From Chryseobacterium edaphi (GTDB taxonomy: Bacteria > Bacteroidota > Bacteroidia > Flavobacteriales > Weeksellaceae): a DNA stretch of 64,000 nt. The translations under genes and the position numbers were made by a program. The notes under the pieces were generated by a model, which saw nothing but the letters and a program-made list of their open reading frames with translations, had not been told where the DNA came from and ran no database searches. Positions 1-9,445 of this stretch are shown piece by piece; positions within the stretch are counted from its first letter, which is position 1, and each line of letters begins with the position of its first letter. The stretch is from contig NZ_JAOTEM010000006.1 in NCBI RefSeq assembly GCF_025628985.1, positions 1-64,000 on the forward strand. The letters are read 5' to 3'.

Positions 1-80
1 TGTTCCCATTCCGAACACAGAAGTTAAGCCCACCAGCGCCGATGGTACTGCGAAAGCGGGAGAGTAGGTCGCCGCCAGTC
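1..80 (+). rRNA. rrf: 5S ribosomal RNA, 3' part
   Basis: The first 80 bases read as the 3' two thirds of a bacterial 5S rRNA, including the CCGAACACAGAAGTTAAGCCC stretch (loop B to helix III) and the closing GGTCGCCGCCAG. The 5' end lies before the window. This is the end of an rRNA operon read on the plus strand. A terminator follows immediately. Confidence 0.93.
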
Positions 81-85
81 TTTTT

Positions 86-122
86 AAATCCTCAATCATT
101 TATTTGATTGAGGATTTTTTTT
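86..122 (+). terminator. Intrinsic terminator after 5S rRNA
   Basis: A perfect 13-bp stem (AAATCCTCAATCA / TGATTGAGGATTT) with a 5-nt loop is followed by a run of T. It ends the rRNA operon. Confidence 0.9.
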
Positions 123-383
123 GTGATAAACATTTGTAAAAAAGGAAAAGGTAAATGTAAATAGTAAAAATAGCCTAGTACGTAGTGTAAGATAGTGTTT
201 CGGGTTTAGAGTTTTGTGTTTAATGTTCGAGTTGCTTGGTAAAGGAATCTTAATATTAGATTGCGTTTTACGAAAGCATACTTTAAGAGTCGAGATTAAT
301 TTTGAAATTTTCAGTTAAGCGTACGAACTCTGTATCTGTCAATTTGGCATTTGTAGATAAATTGTAAAGGAAACAACAGGCCG

Positions 384-451
384 CTCCTACGGAGTTCAAA
401 TTAGGATTCATGATAATTGTTGTTCTATGAACAGTTCACCGCCCTGCGGTG
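384..451. repeat. Cluster of three short hairpins with 3-nt loops (REP-like)
   Basis: Three perfect hairpins follow each other, each with a 3-nt loop: CTCC-TAC-GGAG (384-394), TGTTC-TAT-GAACA (421-433) and CACCGC-CCT-GCGGTG (437-451). The layout resembles the REP-type hairpins at 23023-23065 and those around the RAYT gene near 24.5 kb. No gene is visible here. Family membership is inferred from shape, not from sequence identity. Confidence 0.5.
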
Positions 452-581
452 TTTAAAATCACATTTGTTAACTTAGATTATATTATCTAACGCTTTAAAG
501 GTTTTTGAGCATCTGAATTTCAAAAATAAAAAAACAAATTCTTGAAAATATTTAATTGCTTCACAAAATGTAATTTTGCAT

Positions 582-700
582 AATCGTCAATCGTCAATCG
601 TCAATCGTCAATCGTCAATCGTCAATCGTCAATCGTCAATCGTCAATCGTCAATCGTCAATCGTCAATCGTCAATCGCCAATCGTCAATCATCAATCATC
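582..700. repeat. Heptamer tandem repeat, 17 copies of AATCGTC
   Basis: Seventeen contiguous 7-bp units run from 582 to 700. Thirteen exact AATCGTC units are followed by AATCGCC, AATCGTC and two AATCATC, so decay is limited to one end. No reading frame is involved. The repeat lies in the gene-free stretch between the rRNA operon and the alpha-amylase gene. Confidence 0.95.
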
Positions 701-760
701 GAACAATTAGACGTAAAAGAAGTAAATAACGACAAAATCCCGTTATCCGACACTCCTACC

Positions 761-853
761 TAGCCCAGATCGCAACGGCATCCTTTTTTGTTGGTTGGCC
801 AAAAGCAAGGGCACAAAAAAGATATAGTGGAGAGCTGGATAAAGCTCCTGAAA
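761..853. ncRNA. Flavo-1-like structured intergenic element
   Basis: The stretch starts TAGCCCAGAT, carries GGCATCCTTTTTTG and its partner CAAAAAAGATATAGTGG on the other side of a short loop, and ends AGCTGGATAAAGCTCC. The T-rich and A-rich arms pair, and CCAG can pair with CTGG at the outer edge. From memory this resembles the Flavo-1 RNA motif (Rfam) that is common in flavobacterial intergenic regions. The match was not checked by covariance search. The orientation of any transcript is unknown. Confidence 0.5.
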
Positions 854-929
854 ATTCAAAGTATTCGATAACCGCTCAAGGTCTACCTAATGATTCACAT
901 AAAGTAAAATAGGGTGTGCATTATGAAAA

Positions 930-2306
930 TTACTTTGACTTCACCAAAACCAAATATTGCCAAGGTTTGATATCGAAATGGGTCTGATCTTGTGTAATGG
1001 TGATTTCTTTTCCAGAAAACAGTTCGGTATATTTCCCTTTAAAATATTTTGTGTCTAGATTTACTGATGATTCTTTATCAGAAAAATTAATGATGGGCAA
1101 AACTGCATCGGTATTTTTCTCCCGATAAAATGATAAAACATTATTCATGTTGTCGTTATGAACGCGGATCATTTCTCCGCCCCATTTTCCGTTCCATAAT
1201 GCCTGGTTTTTATGTTTAAGATTGAAGAGAGTTTCGTAGATTTTTGAATTTTTATGTTCTTTCCAGTCGATTAAATCTTTTTCAAAAAATGCAAGACTTC
1301 GATCGAGACCCGCTTCCTGTCCACTATAAATTAGTGGCATTCCATTTACAGTGCTGCAAAAAACCATTGCCGCTTCCAAACCTTTTCCAAAATTAGAATA
1401 CTGATTTCCTTCCCATGAATTTTTATCATGATTATCAGTAAAAGTCATTCTGTAAGAATTGTAAGGAAAGCTGTTTACATCGTGTGCCATATATTCAAAG
1501 AGTGCAGAAGCGCCTTTTCCTTCTATTGTGGCTAATTTCATTTTATCCCAAAGAGACCAAGAATAGGTCATGTCAAATGATTTTCTGTATAGATCTCTGG
1601 ATTCCCATTCTGCTAACATAAAAACAGGTTTTATCTGGTCAAGTTCTGTTCTGGCATTTTCCCAAAAATCAACTGGTATAAACCCGGCGACATCACATCT
1701 ATAACCGTCAATATTGGTTTCTTTCACCCAAAATTTCAACGCATCCGTCATATATTTTCTGAAGTCCGGATTATCGTAGTCAAAATCGATTACGTCATCC
1801 CAATCATACCAAGGTGTGGGCTGAAATTTTCCTTCTTTTGTTTTTGTATACCAATCTGGATGTTCTATTGCCAAAGGATTGTCCCATGCAGAATGATTTC
1901 CCACCCAATCAATGATAATATACATGCCCATCGAATGAATTTTGTTTACGAGGTTTTTGAGATCTTCCATTGTTCCAAAATCAGGATTGACCGCTTTGAA
2001 ATCTTTTACAGAGTAATAACTTCCCAATTTTCCTTTTCTATTGAGCTCGCCGATAGGATGGATAGGCATCAGCCAAATAATATCCACACCCATTTTTTTT
2101 AATCTTGGAAGATGTTTTTCAAAAGCTTTAAAAGTTCCTTCTGGAGTGTATTGTCTGATGTTGGCTTCGTAGATAGTTGCATTTTTTGACCATTCAGGAT
2201 GATTGATTTCTACATATAGTTTTGGCTGGTATCGAAGGTCTTTGGTTTGAGCATTATAATTTATAAAACAAAGTGTAAAAAAGAAATAAAATATCTGACG
2301 TTTCAT
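930..2306 (-). CDS. Secreted GH13 alpha-amylase family glycosidase
   Basis: Likely hydrolyses alpha-1,4-glucans outside the cytoplasm. The 458-residue protein starts with a signal peptide (residues 1-20, ending FINYNAQ). It has the four GH13 regions: DWVGNH (133-138), GYRCDVAGF with nucleophile Asp205, AEWES with acid/base Glu233, and FTDNHD (289-294). The length suits a compact alpha-amylase. It is transcribed alone, since a hairpin terminator separates it from the upstream ABC-F gene. I see no clear -7 element before it. The family is certain, but amylase versus a related maltodextrin hydrolase cannot be decided from sequence alone. Confidence 0.9.
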   Translation of the reverse strand: MKRQIFYFFFTLCFINYNAQTKDLRYQPKLYVEINHPEWSKNATIYEANIRQYTPEGTFKAFEKHLPRLKKMGVDIIWLMPIHPIGELNRKGKLGSYYSVKDFKAVNPDFGTMEDLKNLVNKIHSMGMYIIIDWVGNHSAWDNPLAIEHPDWYTKTKEGKFQPTPWYDWDDVIDFDYDNPDFRKYMTDALKFWVKETNIDGYRCDVAGFIPVDFWENARTELDQIKPVFMLAEWESRDLYRKSFDMTYSWSLWDKMKLATIEGKGASALFEYMAHDVNSFPYNSYRMTFTDNHDKNSWEGNQYSNFGKGLEAAMVFCSTVNGMPLIYSGQEAGLDRSLAFFEKDLIDWKEHKNSKIYETLFNLKHKNQALWNGKWGGEMIRVHNDNMNNVLSFYREKNTDAVLPIINFSDKESSVNLDTKYFKGKYTELFSGKEITITQDQTHFDIKPWQYLVLVKSK

Positions 2307-2337
2307 AAGTTTACATATTTTAATTCTAAGTTAAATA

Positions 2338-2364
2338 AAAAAAGCGTCTCAAAATGAAACGCTT
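2338..2364 (-). terminator. Terminator of the ABC-F gene
   Basis: A 10-bp stem, AAGCGTCTCA / TGAAACGCTT with one mismatch and a short A-rich loop, is followed on the minus strand by a run of T. It sits just after the ABC-F stop codon. Confidence 0.75.
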
Positions 2365-2387
2365 AATTTAATTTATATAAAAGTATT

Positions 2388-4073
<1,686 letters not shown>

Positions 4074-4092
4074 TCAAGTTTTTAATGTGTGG

Positions 4093-4100
4093 TATTTTTG
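4093..4100 (+). promoter_or_regulatory. -7 element of the smpB promoter
   Basis: TATTTTTG matches TAnnTTTG and lies 26 nt before the chosen smpB ATG at 4127. It overlaps the upstream in-frame extension, which argues that the longer reading frame is not translated. Confidence 0.6.
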
Positions 4101-4126
4101 TATATTACAGTAATGAAAATTTAGAT

Positions 4127-4585
4127 ATGAAGATCGAAAAAACAGTTAATATATTTAATCGAAGAGCCAGATTTGAGTATGAAATCATGGAAGAATTTGA
4201 GGCCGGAATGGTACTTACAGGCACGGAAATAAAATCTTTACGCTCTTCTAAGGCATCTATCACAGAAGCCTTCTGTCAGTTCATTGACGGCGAATTGTAC
4301 ATCATTAATATGATGATTGATGAGTATAAATTGGGGACTTTTTATAACCATAAAACAAAAAGGGAACGAAAGTTGCTGTTGCACAAAAGAGAATTGTTAA
4401 AACTCGAAAAAAAACTCAAAGATGCAGGAAATACAATTATACCTTTAAAGCTTTATATTAATGATAGAGGAAAAGCAAAAGTGCTTGTAGCGTTAGGAAG
4501 AGGGAAAAAGCTTTTTGATAAAAGGGAAGCAATAAAAGACAGAGAAAGTAAACGAAGCCTCGATAGAATATTAAAGAAAAGTTAA
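4127..4585 (+). CDS. smpB: SsrA-binding protein SmpB
   Basis: Binds tmRNA and delivers it to stalled ribosomes (trans-translation). The 152-residue protein has NRRARFEYEI near its start, GTEIKSLR, and the basic tail KKLFDKREAIKDRESKR, all SmpB hallmarks. The reading frame is open back to 4025, but starting at 4127 gives the usual family length and leaves room for the -7 element at 4093-4100. It is divergent from the ABC-F gene, another translation factor. Confidence 0.95.
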   Translation: MKIEKTVNIFNRRARFEYEIMEEFEAGMVLTGTEIKSLRSSKASITEAFCQFIDGELYIINMMIDEYKLGTFYNHKTKRERKLLLHKRELLKLEKKLKDAGNTIIPLKLYINDRGKAKVLVALGRGKKLFDKREAIKDRESKRSLDRILKKS

Positions 4586-4662
4586 AAATCATCCTGAAAA
4601 CTTTGTTTATAAAGAAAAATTATATTTATTTTGCAATATCAATTATTTAATCATTTAATTCT

Positions 4663-6150
4663 ATGAAAAATCTAAAATTAGGAATTTCAGCATTGGCGCT
4701 TACAGTTGCCTCTACTGTTTTCGCTCAGACTACCAACAATCCGTGGTTAATCGGAGTTGGTGCTCATGCGGAAAACCATAAAGCACAGGCAGGTAATTTC
4801 AGTAATACCTTCTCTGCTACAAACTTGACGAAGAATATGTTCAATGTGGACAATTTCTCGATCACTCCACCATTATCTAAACTTACGGTTGCTAGAAACA
4901 TCGGTAAAGGTTTGGTAATTGACTGGCAGACTACTGTTGGTAACGTTGAAAACCAAAGATTCAACATGGGTAAAGAATTCATGTTAATGACTGGTTTAGG
5001 TTTCCAAGCGAAAGCTGCAGGTCTTATCTGGAATGAAGAGTCTTGGTTTGACCCATATTTAAGAGTAGGTGCTAACTACCTTAGACATGATTACACAGCT
5101 CTTACTTTCCCAAGAACAGATTGGAGAGGAGAGAGTGTAGGAAATGGTGATAACGGTAACGAAAACGGTAAAGCTAATCACTTTGCAGTTGCTGGTGGTG
5201 CTGGTGTTAATTTCTGGTTAACCAAAAACTTCGGTCTTGGTGTACAAGGAGATTACGTTGCAACGCCTGGTGACAAATCAAATGTTGCTAACTTTTGGCA
5301 AGCTTCTGCTTCTTTGAACTTTAGATTCGGAAACAGAGATAGAGATAAGGATGGTATCTTAGACAAAGACGATTTGTGTCCAGATACTCCAGGTTTACCA
5401 GAATTCCAAGGATGTCCTGATACTGATGGTGACGGAGTCCCAGATAAAGATGATCAGTGTCCAGAAGTTGCTGGTCCGGTTGAAAATAATGGTTGTCCTT
5501 GGCCAGATACTGACGGAGACGGTGTAATCGACAAAGATGATGCTTGTCCTACAGTTGCAGGTCCTGCAGAAAACAATGGTTGTCCTTGGCCAGATACAGA
5601 CGGTGACGGTATCTTAGATAAAGATGATGCTTGTCCTACTGTTCCAGGTCTTCCAGAATACAACGGATGTCCAAAACCTAAAACAGTTGTTGCTACAGAC
5701 TTAGAAGAAAACTTTAAATCTGTATTGTTTGACTTCAACAAAGCTACGATCAGACCTGAATCTGCTAATGCATTAGATACTGCAGCAGGTATTATTAAGA
5801 AAGAAGGAGGTAACTATCTATTGGAAGGTAGAACTGATGCTAAAGGTTCAGAAGCTTATAACTTGAAATTATCTAGAGAAAGAGCTGCTGCTGTAGTTGC
5901 TGCTTTAGATGCAAGAGGTGTTGATACTAACGCTCTTAAATCAATTGGTGTAGGTGAAGCTAAAGCTACAGTTTCTGAAAAAGCTACTGATGCTGAAAGA
6001 CAAGTAGACAGAAAAGTAGTTGTAAAAGCTGTTGAAGATGCTGCTGAATGGAATGCAATTAAGAAAAGAGATTATGAAGATGCTCCAGTAAAAGCTGCTA
6101 CTAAAAAAGCTCCGGCTAAGAAAAAAGCTGCTGCTAAAAAGAAAAAATAA
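4663..6150 (+). CDS. OmpA-family outer-membrane protein with TSP type-3 repeats
   Basis: Probably a major outer-membrane protein that anchors the membrane to peptidoglycan. The 495 residues comprise a signal peptide (ending TVASTVFAQ), an N-terminal barrel domain (to about residue 225), four Asp-rich calcium-binding-type repeats of the DxDGDGVxDKDDxCP kind (about 227-337) and a C-terminal OmpA domain (about 349-456, LLEGRTDAKGSEAYNLKLS). After the OmpA domain comes a strongly basic Lys/Ala tail (about 474-495, ending KKAAAKKKK), unusual for this family. A near-consensus -7 (TATTTTG) is at about 4627. A good terminator follows. Confidence 0.93.
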   Translation: MKNLKLGISALALTVASTVFAQTTNNPWLIGVGAHAENHKAQAGNFSNTFSATNLTKNMFNVDNFSITPPLSKLTVARNIGKGLVIDWQTTVGNVENQRFNMGKEFMLMTGLGFQAKAAGLIWNEESWFDPYLRVGANYLRHDYTALTFPRTDWRGESVGNGDNGNENGKANHFAVAGGAGVNFWLTKNFGLGVQGDYVATPGDKSNVANFWQASASLNFRFGNRDRDKDGILDKDDLCPDTPGLPEFQGCPDTDGDGVPDKDDQCPEVAGPVENNGCPWPDTDGDGVIDKDDACPTVAGPAENNGCPWPDTDGDGILDKDDACPTVPGLPEYNGCPKPKTVVATDLEENFKSVLFDFNKATIRPESANALDTAAGIIKKEGGNYLLEGRTDAKGSEAYNLKLSRERAAAVVAALDARGVDTNALKSIGVGEAKATVSEKATDAERQVDRKVVVKAVEDAAEWNAIKKRDYEDAPVKAATKKAPAKKKAAAKKKK

Positions 6151-6169
6151 TTAATTTTTTTAAATAATA

Positions 6170-6204
6170 AATACCTCCAGATTTTCTGGGGGTATTTTTT
6201 TTGT
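6170..6204 (+). terminator. Intrinsic terminator of the OmpA-like gene
   Basis: A 12-bp stem, AATACCTCCAGA / TCTGGGGGTATT (one T-G pair) with a TTT loop, is followed by eight T. Confidence 0.9.
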
Positions 6205-6217
6205 TGTTGATTTTGAG

Positions 6218-6225
6218 TAATTTTG
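6218..6225 (+). promoter_or_regulatory. -7 element of the yebC promoter
   Basis: TAATTTTG matches TAnnTTTG and lies 19 nt before the ATG at 6245. Confidence 0.6.
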
Positions 6226-6244
6226 TGAAAATTTAAATTATAAA

Positions 6245-6985
6245 ATGGGAAGAGCGTTTGAATATAGAAAAGCTTCGAAAATGGCGCGTTGGGATAAAAT
6301 GGCCAAAACTTTTTCTAAAATAGGTAAAGATATTGCTTTAGCGGTAAAAGCAGGAGGTCCTGATGCGGAAGCTAATCCAGCATTGAGAAGATGTATCCAG
6401 AATGCGAAGGGTGCAAACATGCCAAAAGATAACGTTGAAAGAGCAATCAAAAAGGCGAGTGGTGCAGATGCAGAAAACTACGAAGAAATCAACTATGAAG
6501 GTTACGGACAAGGTGGTGTTGCATTTTTTGTAGAATGTACAACCAACAATACAACAAGAACTGTTGCCAACGTAAGAGCTATTTTCAACAAGTTTGATGG
6601 TAACTTAGGAAAGAATGGTGAATTAGCTTTCATCTTCGACAGAAAAGGGATTTTTAGTATTGATTTATCACAGATTAAAATGGATTGGGATGATTTCGAA
6701 ATGGAAATGATCGACGGCGGAGCAGAAGATGTAGAAAAAGATGATGAAGAAGTAATGATTACAACAGCATTTGAAGATTTCGGTTCTTTATCTCACAAAT
6801 TAGATGAACTTAAGATTGAAGTGAAAAGTGCAGAGCTTCAAAGAATTCCAAATAATATAAAAGAGGTTACAGCAGATCAATTTAAAGCAAATATGAAGAT
6901 GCTAGATCGTTTTGAAGAGGATGATGATGTGCAAAATGTATATCATAATATGGAAATTACAGACGAATTATTAGATTCTTTATAA
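6245..6985 (+). CDS. yebC: YebC/PmpR family protein
   Basis: A cytoplasmic protein of the TACO1/YebC family. Members act in translation through polyproline stretches, and some were described as DNA-binding regulators. The 246 residues start with the typical MGRAFEYRKASKMARWDKMA, continue with KIGKDIALAVKAGG and PKDNVERAIKKASG, and end in the acidic C-terminal part normal for the family. The length is standard. It is a single-gene unit with its own -7 element, and no transfer signs are seen. Confidence 0.93.
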   Translation: MGRAFEYRKASKMARWDKMAKTFSKIGKDIALAVKAGGPDAEANPALRRCIQNAKGANMPKDNVERAIKKASGADAENYEEINYEGYGQGGVAFFVECTTNNTTRTVANVRAIFNKFDGNLGKNGELAFIFDRKGIFSIDLSQIKMDWDDFEMEMIDGGAEDVEKDDEEVMITTAFEDFGSLSHKLDELKIEVKSAELQRIPNNIKEVTADQFKANMKMLDRFEEDDDVQNVYHNMEITDELLDSL

Positions 6986-7050
6986 AAGATAATATTTCAT
7001 TCATATACAGTTCATTTTCAATTAGTTTCTTTGCATAGAATCAATTGTGA

Positions 7051-7095
7051 GATCGCCATTCTTGGTAAATTAAAATACTAATTGATATGGCGGTC
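7051..7095. promoter_or_regulatory. Inverted repeat before the metallophosphoesterase gene
   Basis: GATCGCCAT (7051-7059) pairs with ATGGCGGTC (7087-7095) over nine positions with one G-T pair, across a 27-nt AT-rich centre. It lies 35 nt before the start codon and could be an operator or a leader hairpin. No other evidence supports either. Confidence 0.35.
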
Positions 7096-7130
7096 ACATT
7101 TTGATCATTTTAGTAAGCAAATATCTGCGA

Positions 7131-7955
7131 ATGAAAAGAAACGTTGAATTGGTTGTCATTTCGGATGTACATTTGGGAACTTACGGATGTAAGGCTAAAG
7201 AATTGTTGAGATATCTAAATTCTATTCAACCGAAGACCTTGGTTTTAAATGGTGATATTATTGATATCTGGCAATTTAAAAAGTCTTACTTCCCTAAACC
7301 TCATTTAAAGGTAATTAAGAAAATCATTTCATTTGCAACGAAATCTTCGGATGTGTATTACATTACAGGAAATCATGACGAAATGTTCAGAAAGTTTACC
7401 GATTTTGAATTAGGTAAATTAAAAGTCATCAATAAACTTCACTTAACTTTAAATGGAAAGAAAACCTGGATCTTTCACGGAGATGTTTTCGATGCCTCAG
7501 TTCAACATTCGAAATGGATTGCAAAATTGGGTGGAAAAGGATATGATCTGTTGATTGTCATCAATAACGTAGTCAATTGGTTTTTAGAAAAAATGGGAAG
7601 AGAAAAATATTCATTCTCAAAAAAGATCAAAAATAACGTCAAAAAAGCAGTTAAGTATATTGGCGATTTTGAATTGACTGCTTCCGAACTTGCCATTGAC
7701 AACGGATATGACTTTGTAATTTGCGGTCATATTCATCAACCGCAAATACGGGAAGTGAAAAACAAAAAAGGTTCATGTACCTATCTAAATTCTGGAGATT
7801 GGATTGAAAATCTTTCCGCTTTGGAATATAACAATGGTGAATGGAAAATCTTTTATTATGAAGATCATAAACATCTACTTAGTGATGATGAAACCGAAGA
7901 AATGCAGGATATGAATAATTCTGACCTTTTAAAAATAGTTACTCAATTTACTTAA
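7131..7955 (+). CDS. COG2908-type metallophosphoesterase (LpxH-like)
   Basis: A calcineurin-like phosphoesterase with all metal-binding motifs: SDVH (11-14), GD (41-42), GNHD (80-83), HGD (116-118) and GHIH (199-202). The family contains LpxH, which cleaves UDP-2,3-diacylglucosamine in lipid A synthesis. This 274-residue protein has an extra helical stretch (about 120-180), so another lipid-linked substrate is possible. I chose ATG 7131 over the upstream TTG at 7101, because SDVH then sits at the usual distance from the start. One base separates it from the glycosyltransferase gene, so the two are almost surely co-translated and may share a glycolipid pathway. Confidence 0.82.
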   Translation: MKRNVELVVISDVHLGTYGCKAKELLRYLNSIQPKTLVLNGDIIDIWQFKKSYFPKPHLKVIKKIISFATKSSDVYYITGNHDEMFRKFTDFELGKLKVINKLHLTLNGKKTWIFHGDVFDASVQHSKWIAKLGGKGYDLLIVINNVVNWFLEKMGREKYSFSKKIKNNVKKAVKYIGDFELTASELAIDNGYDFVICGHIHQPQIREVKNKKGSCTYLNSGDWIENLSALEYNNGEWKIFYYEDHKHLLSDDETEEMQDMNNSDLLKIVTQFT

Positions 7956-7956
7956 C

Positions 7957-8928
7957 ATGAAGGTTTTATATGCATTTCAGGGAACCGGAAATGGTCACGT
8001 TGCAAGAGCTCAGGAAATTATTCCTATTTTAAAAAAATATGCTTCGGTTGATACATTGATCAGTGGTCACCAATCTCAATTAAAAACAGATTTCCCGATA
8101 GATTTTAAGCATCGTGGAGTATCTCTCCTTTACAATAAAACTGGTGGAATTTCCTATAAAAAAATTCTGCTTGAAAATAATTTTCTTGAAGCGATCAAAA
8201 CCATTCGTCAGATTGAATTAAGTCAATATGATTTAATTATCAATGACTACGAACCTTTGACAGGTTGGGCTTGCAAATTGAAAAATTTGAAAATGCTGGA
8301 ACTCAGTCATCAAGCTTCTATGAGTTTTAAAGAAACTCCGAAACCGGATAAAAAAGATTTTTTTGGCGAATTGGTTCTTGAGCATTACTGTCCAAGTAAA
8401 GATAAAATAGGTTTTCATTTCGAAAATTATCATCCACAGATAAAAAAACCTGTTATAAGACGAAAAATCAGAAATTTAAATCCTGTAAAAAAGGGATTTT
8501 ATGTCGTTTATCTGCCGAGTTTTTCAGATGAAAATATTACTAAAGCTTTAAGCCAAATTCCGGTAGAATGGAAAGTGTTTTCAAAATATACTAAAATTCA
8601 CAGTCAGATCAATAATGTTGAAATCTATCCGGTTGACGAAACTCATTTTTTAGAATGCTTCGAAAGTTGTGACGGAATTTTATGCAATGCAGGTTTTGAG
8701 GGACCTGCTGAAGCACTTTTTATGGATAAAAAATTGTTCGTGATTCCTATTCATAATCAATATGAGCAGGAATGTAATGCCTGTGCATTAGATAAAATGG
8801 AAATCCCCAATTCTAAAATTCTGGATGTTGAAGAAATTAAAAATTGGGTAAATTCAGATATTCATTTTAAAGTAAATTATCCTGATGATATTGAAGATAT
8901 TATCTTAAATGACGTATTAACGTTCTAG
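7957..8928 (+). CDS. Glycosyltransferase of the GT1/MurG-like fold
   Basis: Likely transfers a sugar to a lipid or other acceptor. The N-terminus has FQGTGNGHVARAQE, the glycine loop of GT-B enzymes. The C-terminal half has CNAGFEGPAEALFMDKK followed by a Gln/Glu-containing segment typical of nucleotide-sugar binding in the TIGR00661-like family. It has 323 residues and no membrane segment. It starts one base after the phosphoesterase stop codon. Its 3' end overlaps the convergent acetyltransferase gene by 12 bp. Donor and acceptor cannot be named. Confidence 0.8.
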   Translation: MKVLYAFQGTGNGHVARAQEIIPILKKYASVDTLISGHQSQLKTDFPIDFKHRGVSLLYNKTGGISYKKILLENNFLEAIKTIRQIELSQYDLIINDYEPLTGWACKLKNLKMLELSHQASMSFKETPKPDKKDFFGELVLEHYCPSKDKIGFHFENYHPQIKKPVIRRKIRNLNPVKKGFYVVYLPSFSDENITKALSQIPVEWKVFSKYTKIHSQINNVEIYPVDETHFLECFESCDGILCNAGFEGPAEALFMDKKLFVIPIHNQYEQECNACALDKMEIPNSKILDVEEIKNWVNSDIHFKVNYPDDIEDIILNDVLTF

Positions 8929-9207
8929 AAAAATATCTTCCACATCATTCATTCTTCTCATTACAGCTCTTGCGTAAGAACAGTGTGGGTAAACATTCCA
9001 TTTATTTTCTCTTGAGAATTTGATGGCTTCTTCAACCAAATATTTTCCCATTCCGCGACCTTCAAATTCCGGATGTACAAGTACAAAAGAAATAATCAGT
9101 TTGTTGTCTTCTGGGAAAATGGTGTAAGTCAACCTTCCGACTTCTTTGATCTCGTTGTTGAGCGTGATAACTCCGCCGTTTCCTGATTTATTGTTTTCGA
9201 ATTTCAT
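8917..9207 (-). CDS. Small GNAT-type acetyltransferase
   Basis: A 96-residue protein of the short YjdJ-like acetyltransferase family. HPEFEGRGMGKYLVEEAIKF is the acetyl-CoA-binding loop and helix, and YPHCSYARAVMRR follows as in the family. The length is normal for this single-domain group. The substrate is unknown. It converges on the glycosyltransferase gene with a 12-bp overlap. Confidence 0.85.
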   Translation of the reverse strand: MKFENNKSGNGGVITLNNEIKEVGRLTYTIFPEDNKLIISFVLVHPEFEGRGMGKYLVEEAIKFSRENKWNVYPHCSYARAVMRRMNDVEDIFLER

Positions 9208-9445
9208 ATGTAGTAGTTTAATTTTAATTGGACATATGTTATCGCCTATTTTTTTAGTTTATGAATCATGACAAGTCATAGCGATTTCATAAGTTTGATT
9301 TCACAGAAGGATACAAAATCTGCACCGAAAGGGAGAAAAGTAAAGTAAAAGTGAATTGTGAAATGTCAATTAACTAAGTTGTGAATTCTTAAGGCGAAAA
9401 TTCACGATTGACTTTGCGAAGCAAATATTGACCATTCAAATACAA
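9208..9445. other. Intergenic region with two hairpins
   Basis: It contains GTGAATT (9381-9387) paired with AATTCAC (9399-9405), and TTTGC-GAA-GCAAA (9413-9425), again with a 3-nt loop. They lie just after the RDD gene stop codon on the minus strand and may act as its transcript end or as REP-like repeats. No gene is seen. Confidence 0.4.

Larger units (their letters stand above)
123..929. other. Gene-free region between the rRNA operon and the amylase gene
   Basis: About 800 bases with no credible coding region. It contains the hairpin cluster (384-451), the heptamer array (582-700) and the Flavo-1-like element (761-853). The rest is AT-rich sequence in which I see nothing definite. Confidence 0.7.

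Noticed and set aside
582-700. CRISPR array
   Set aside because: The repeat unit is 7 bp and contiguous, with no spacers, and no cas gene is nearby.
5454-5741. Antisense reading frame in the OmpA-like gene
   Set aside because: It is opened by the repeated calcium-binding codons on the other strand and has no gene-like features.
7101-7130. TTG start of the metallophosphoesterase
   Set aside because: The ATG at 7131 gives the usual distance to the first metal-binding motif, and the added residues are not family-like.
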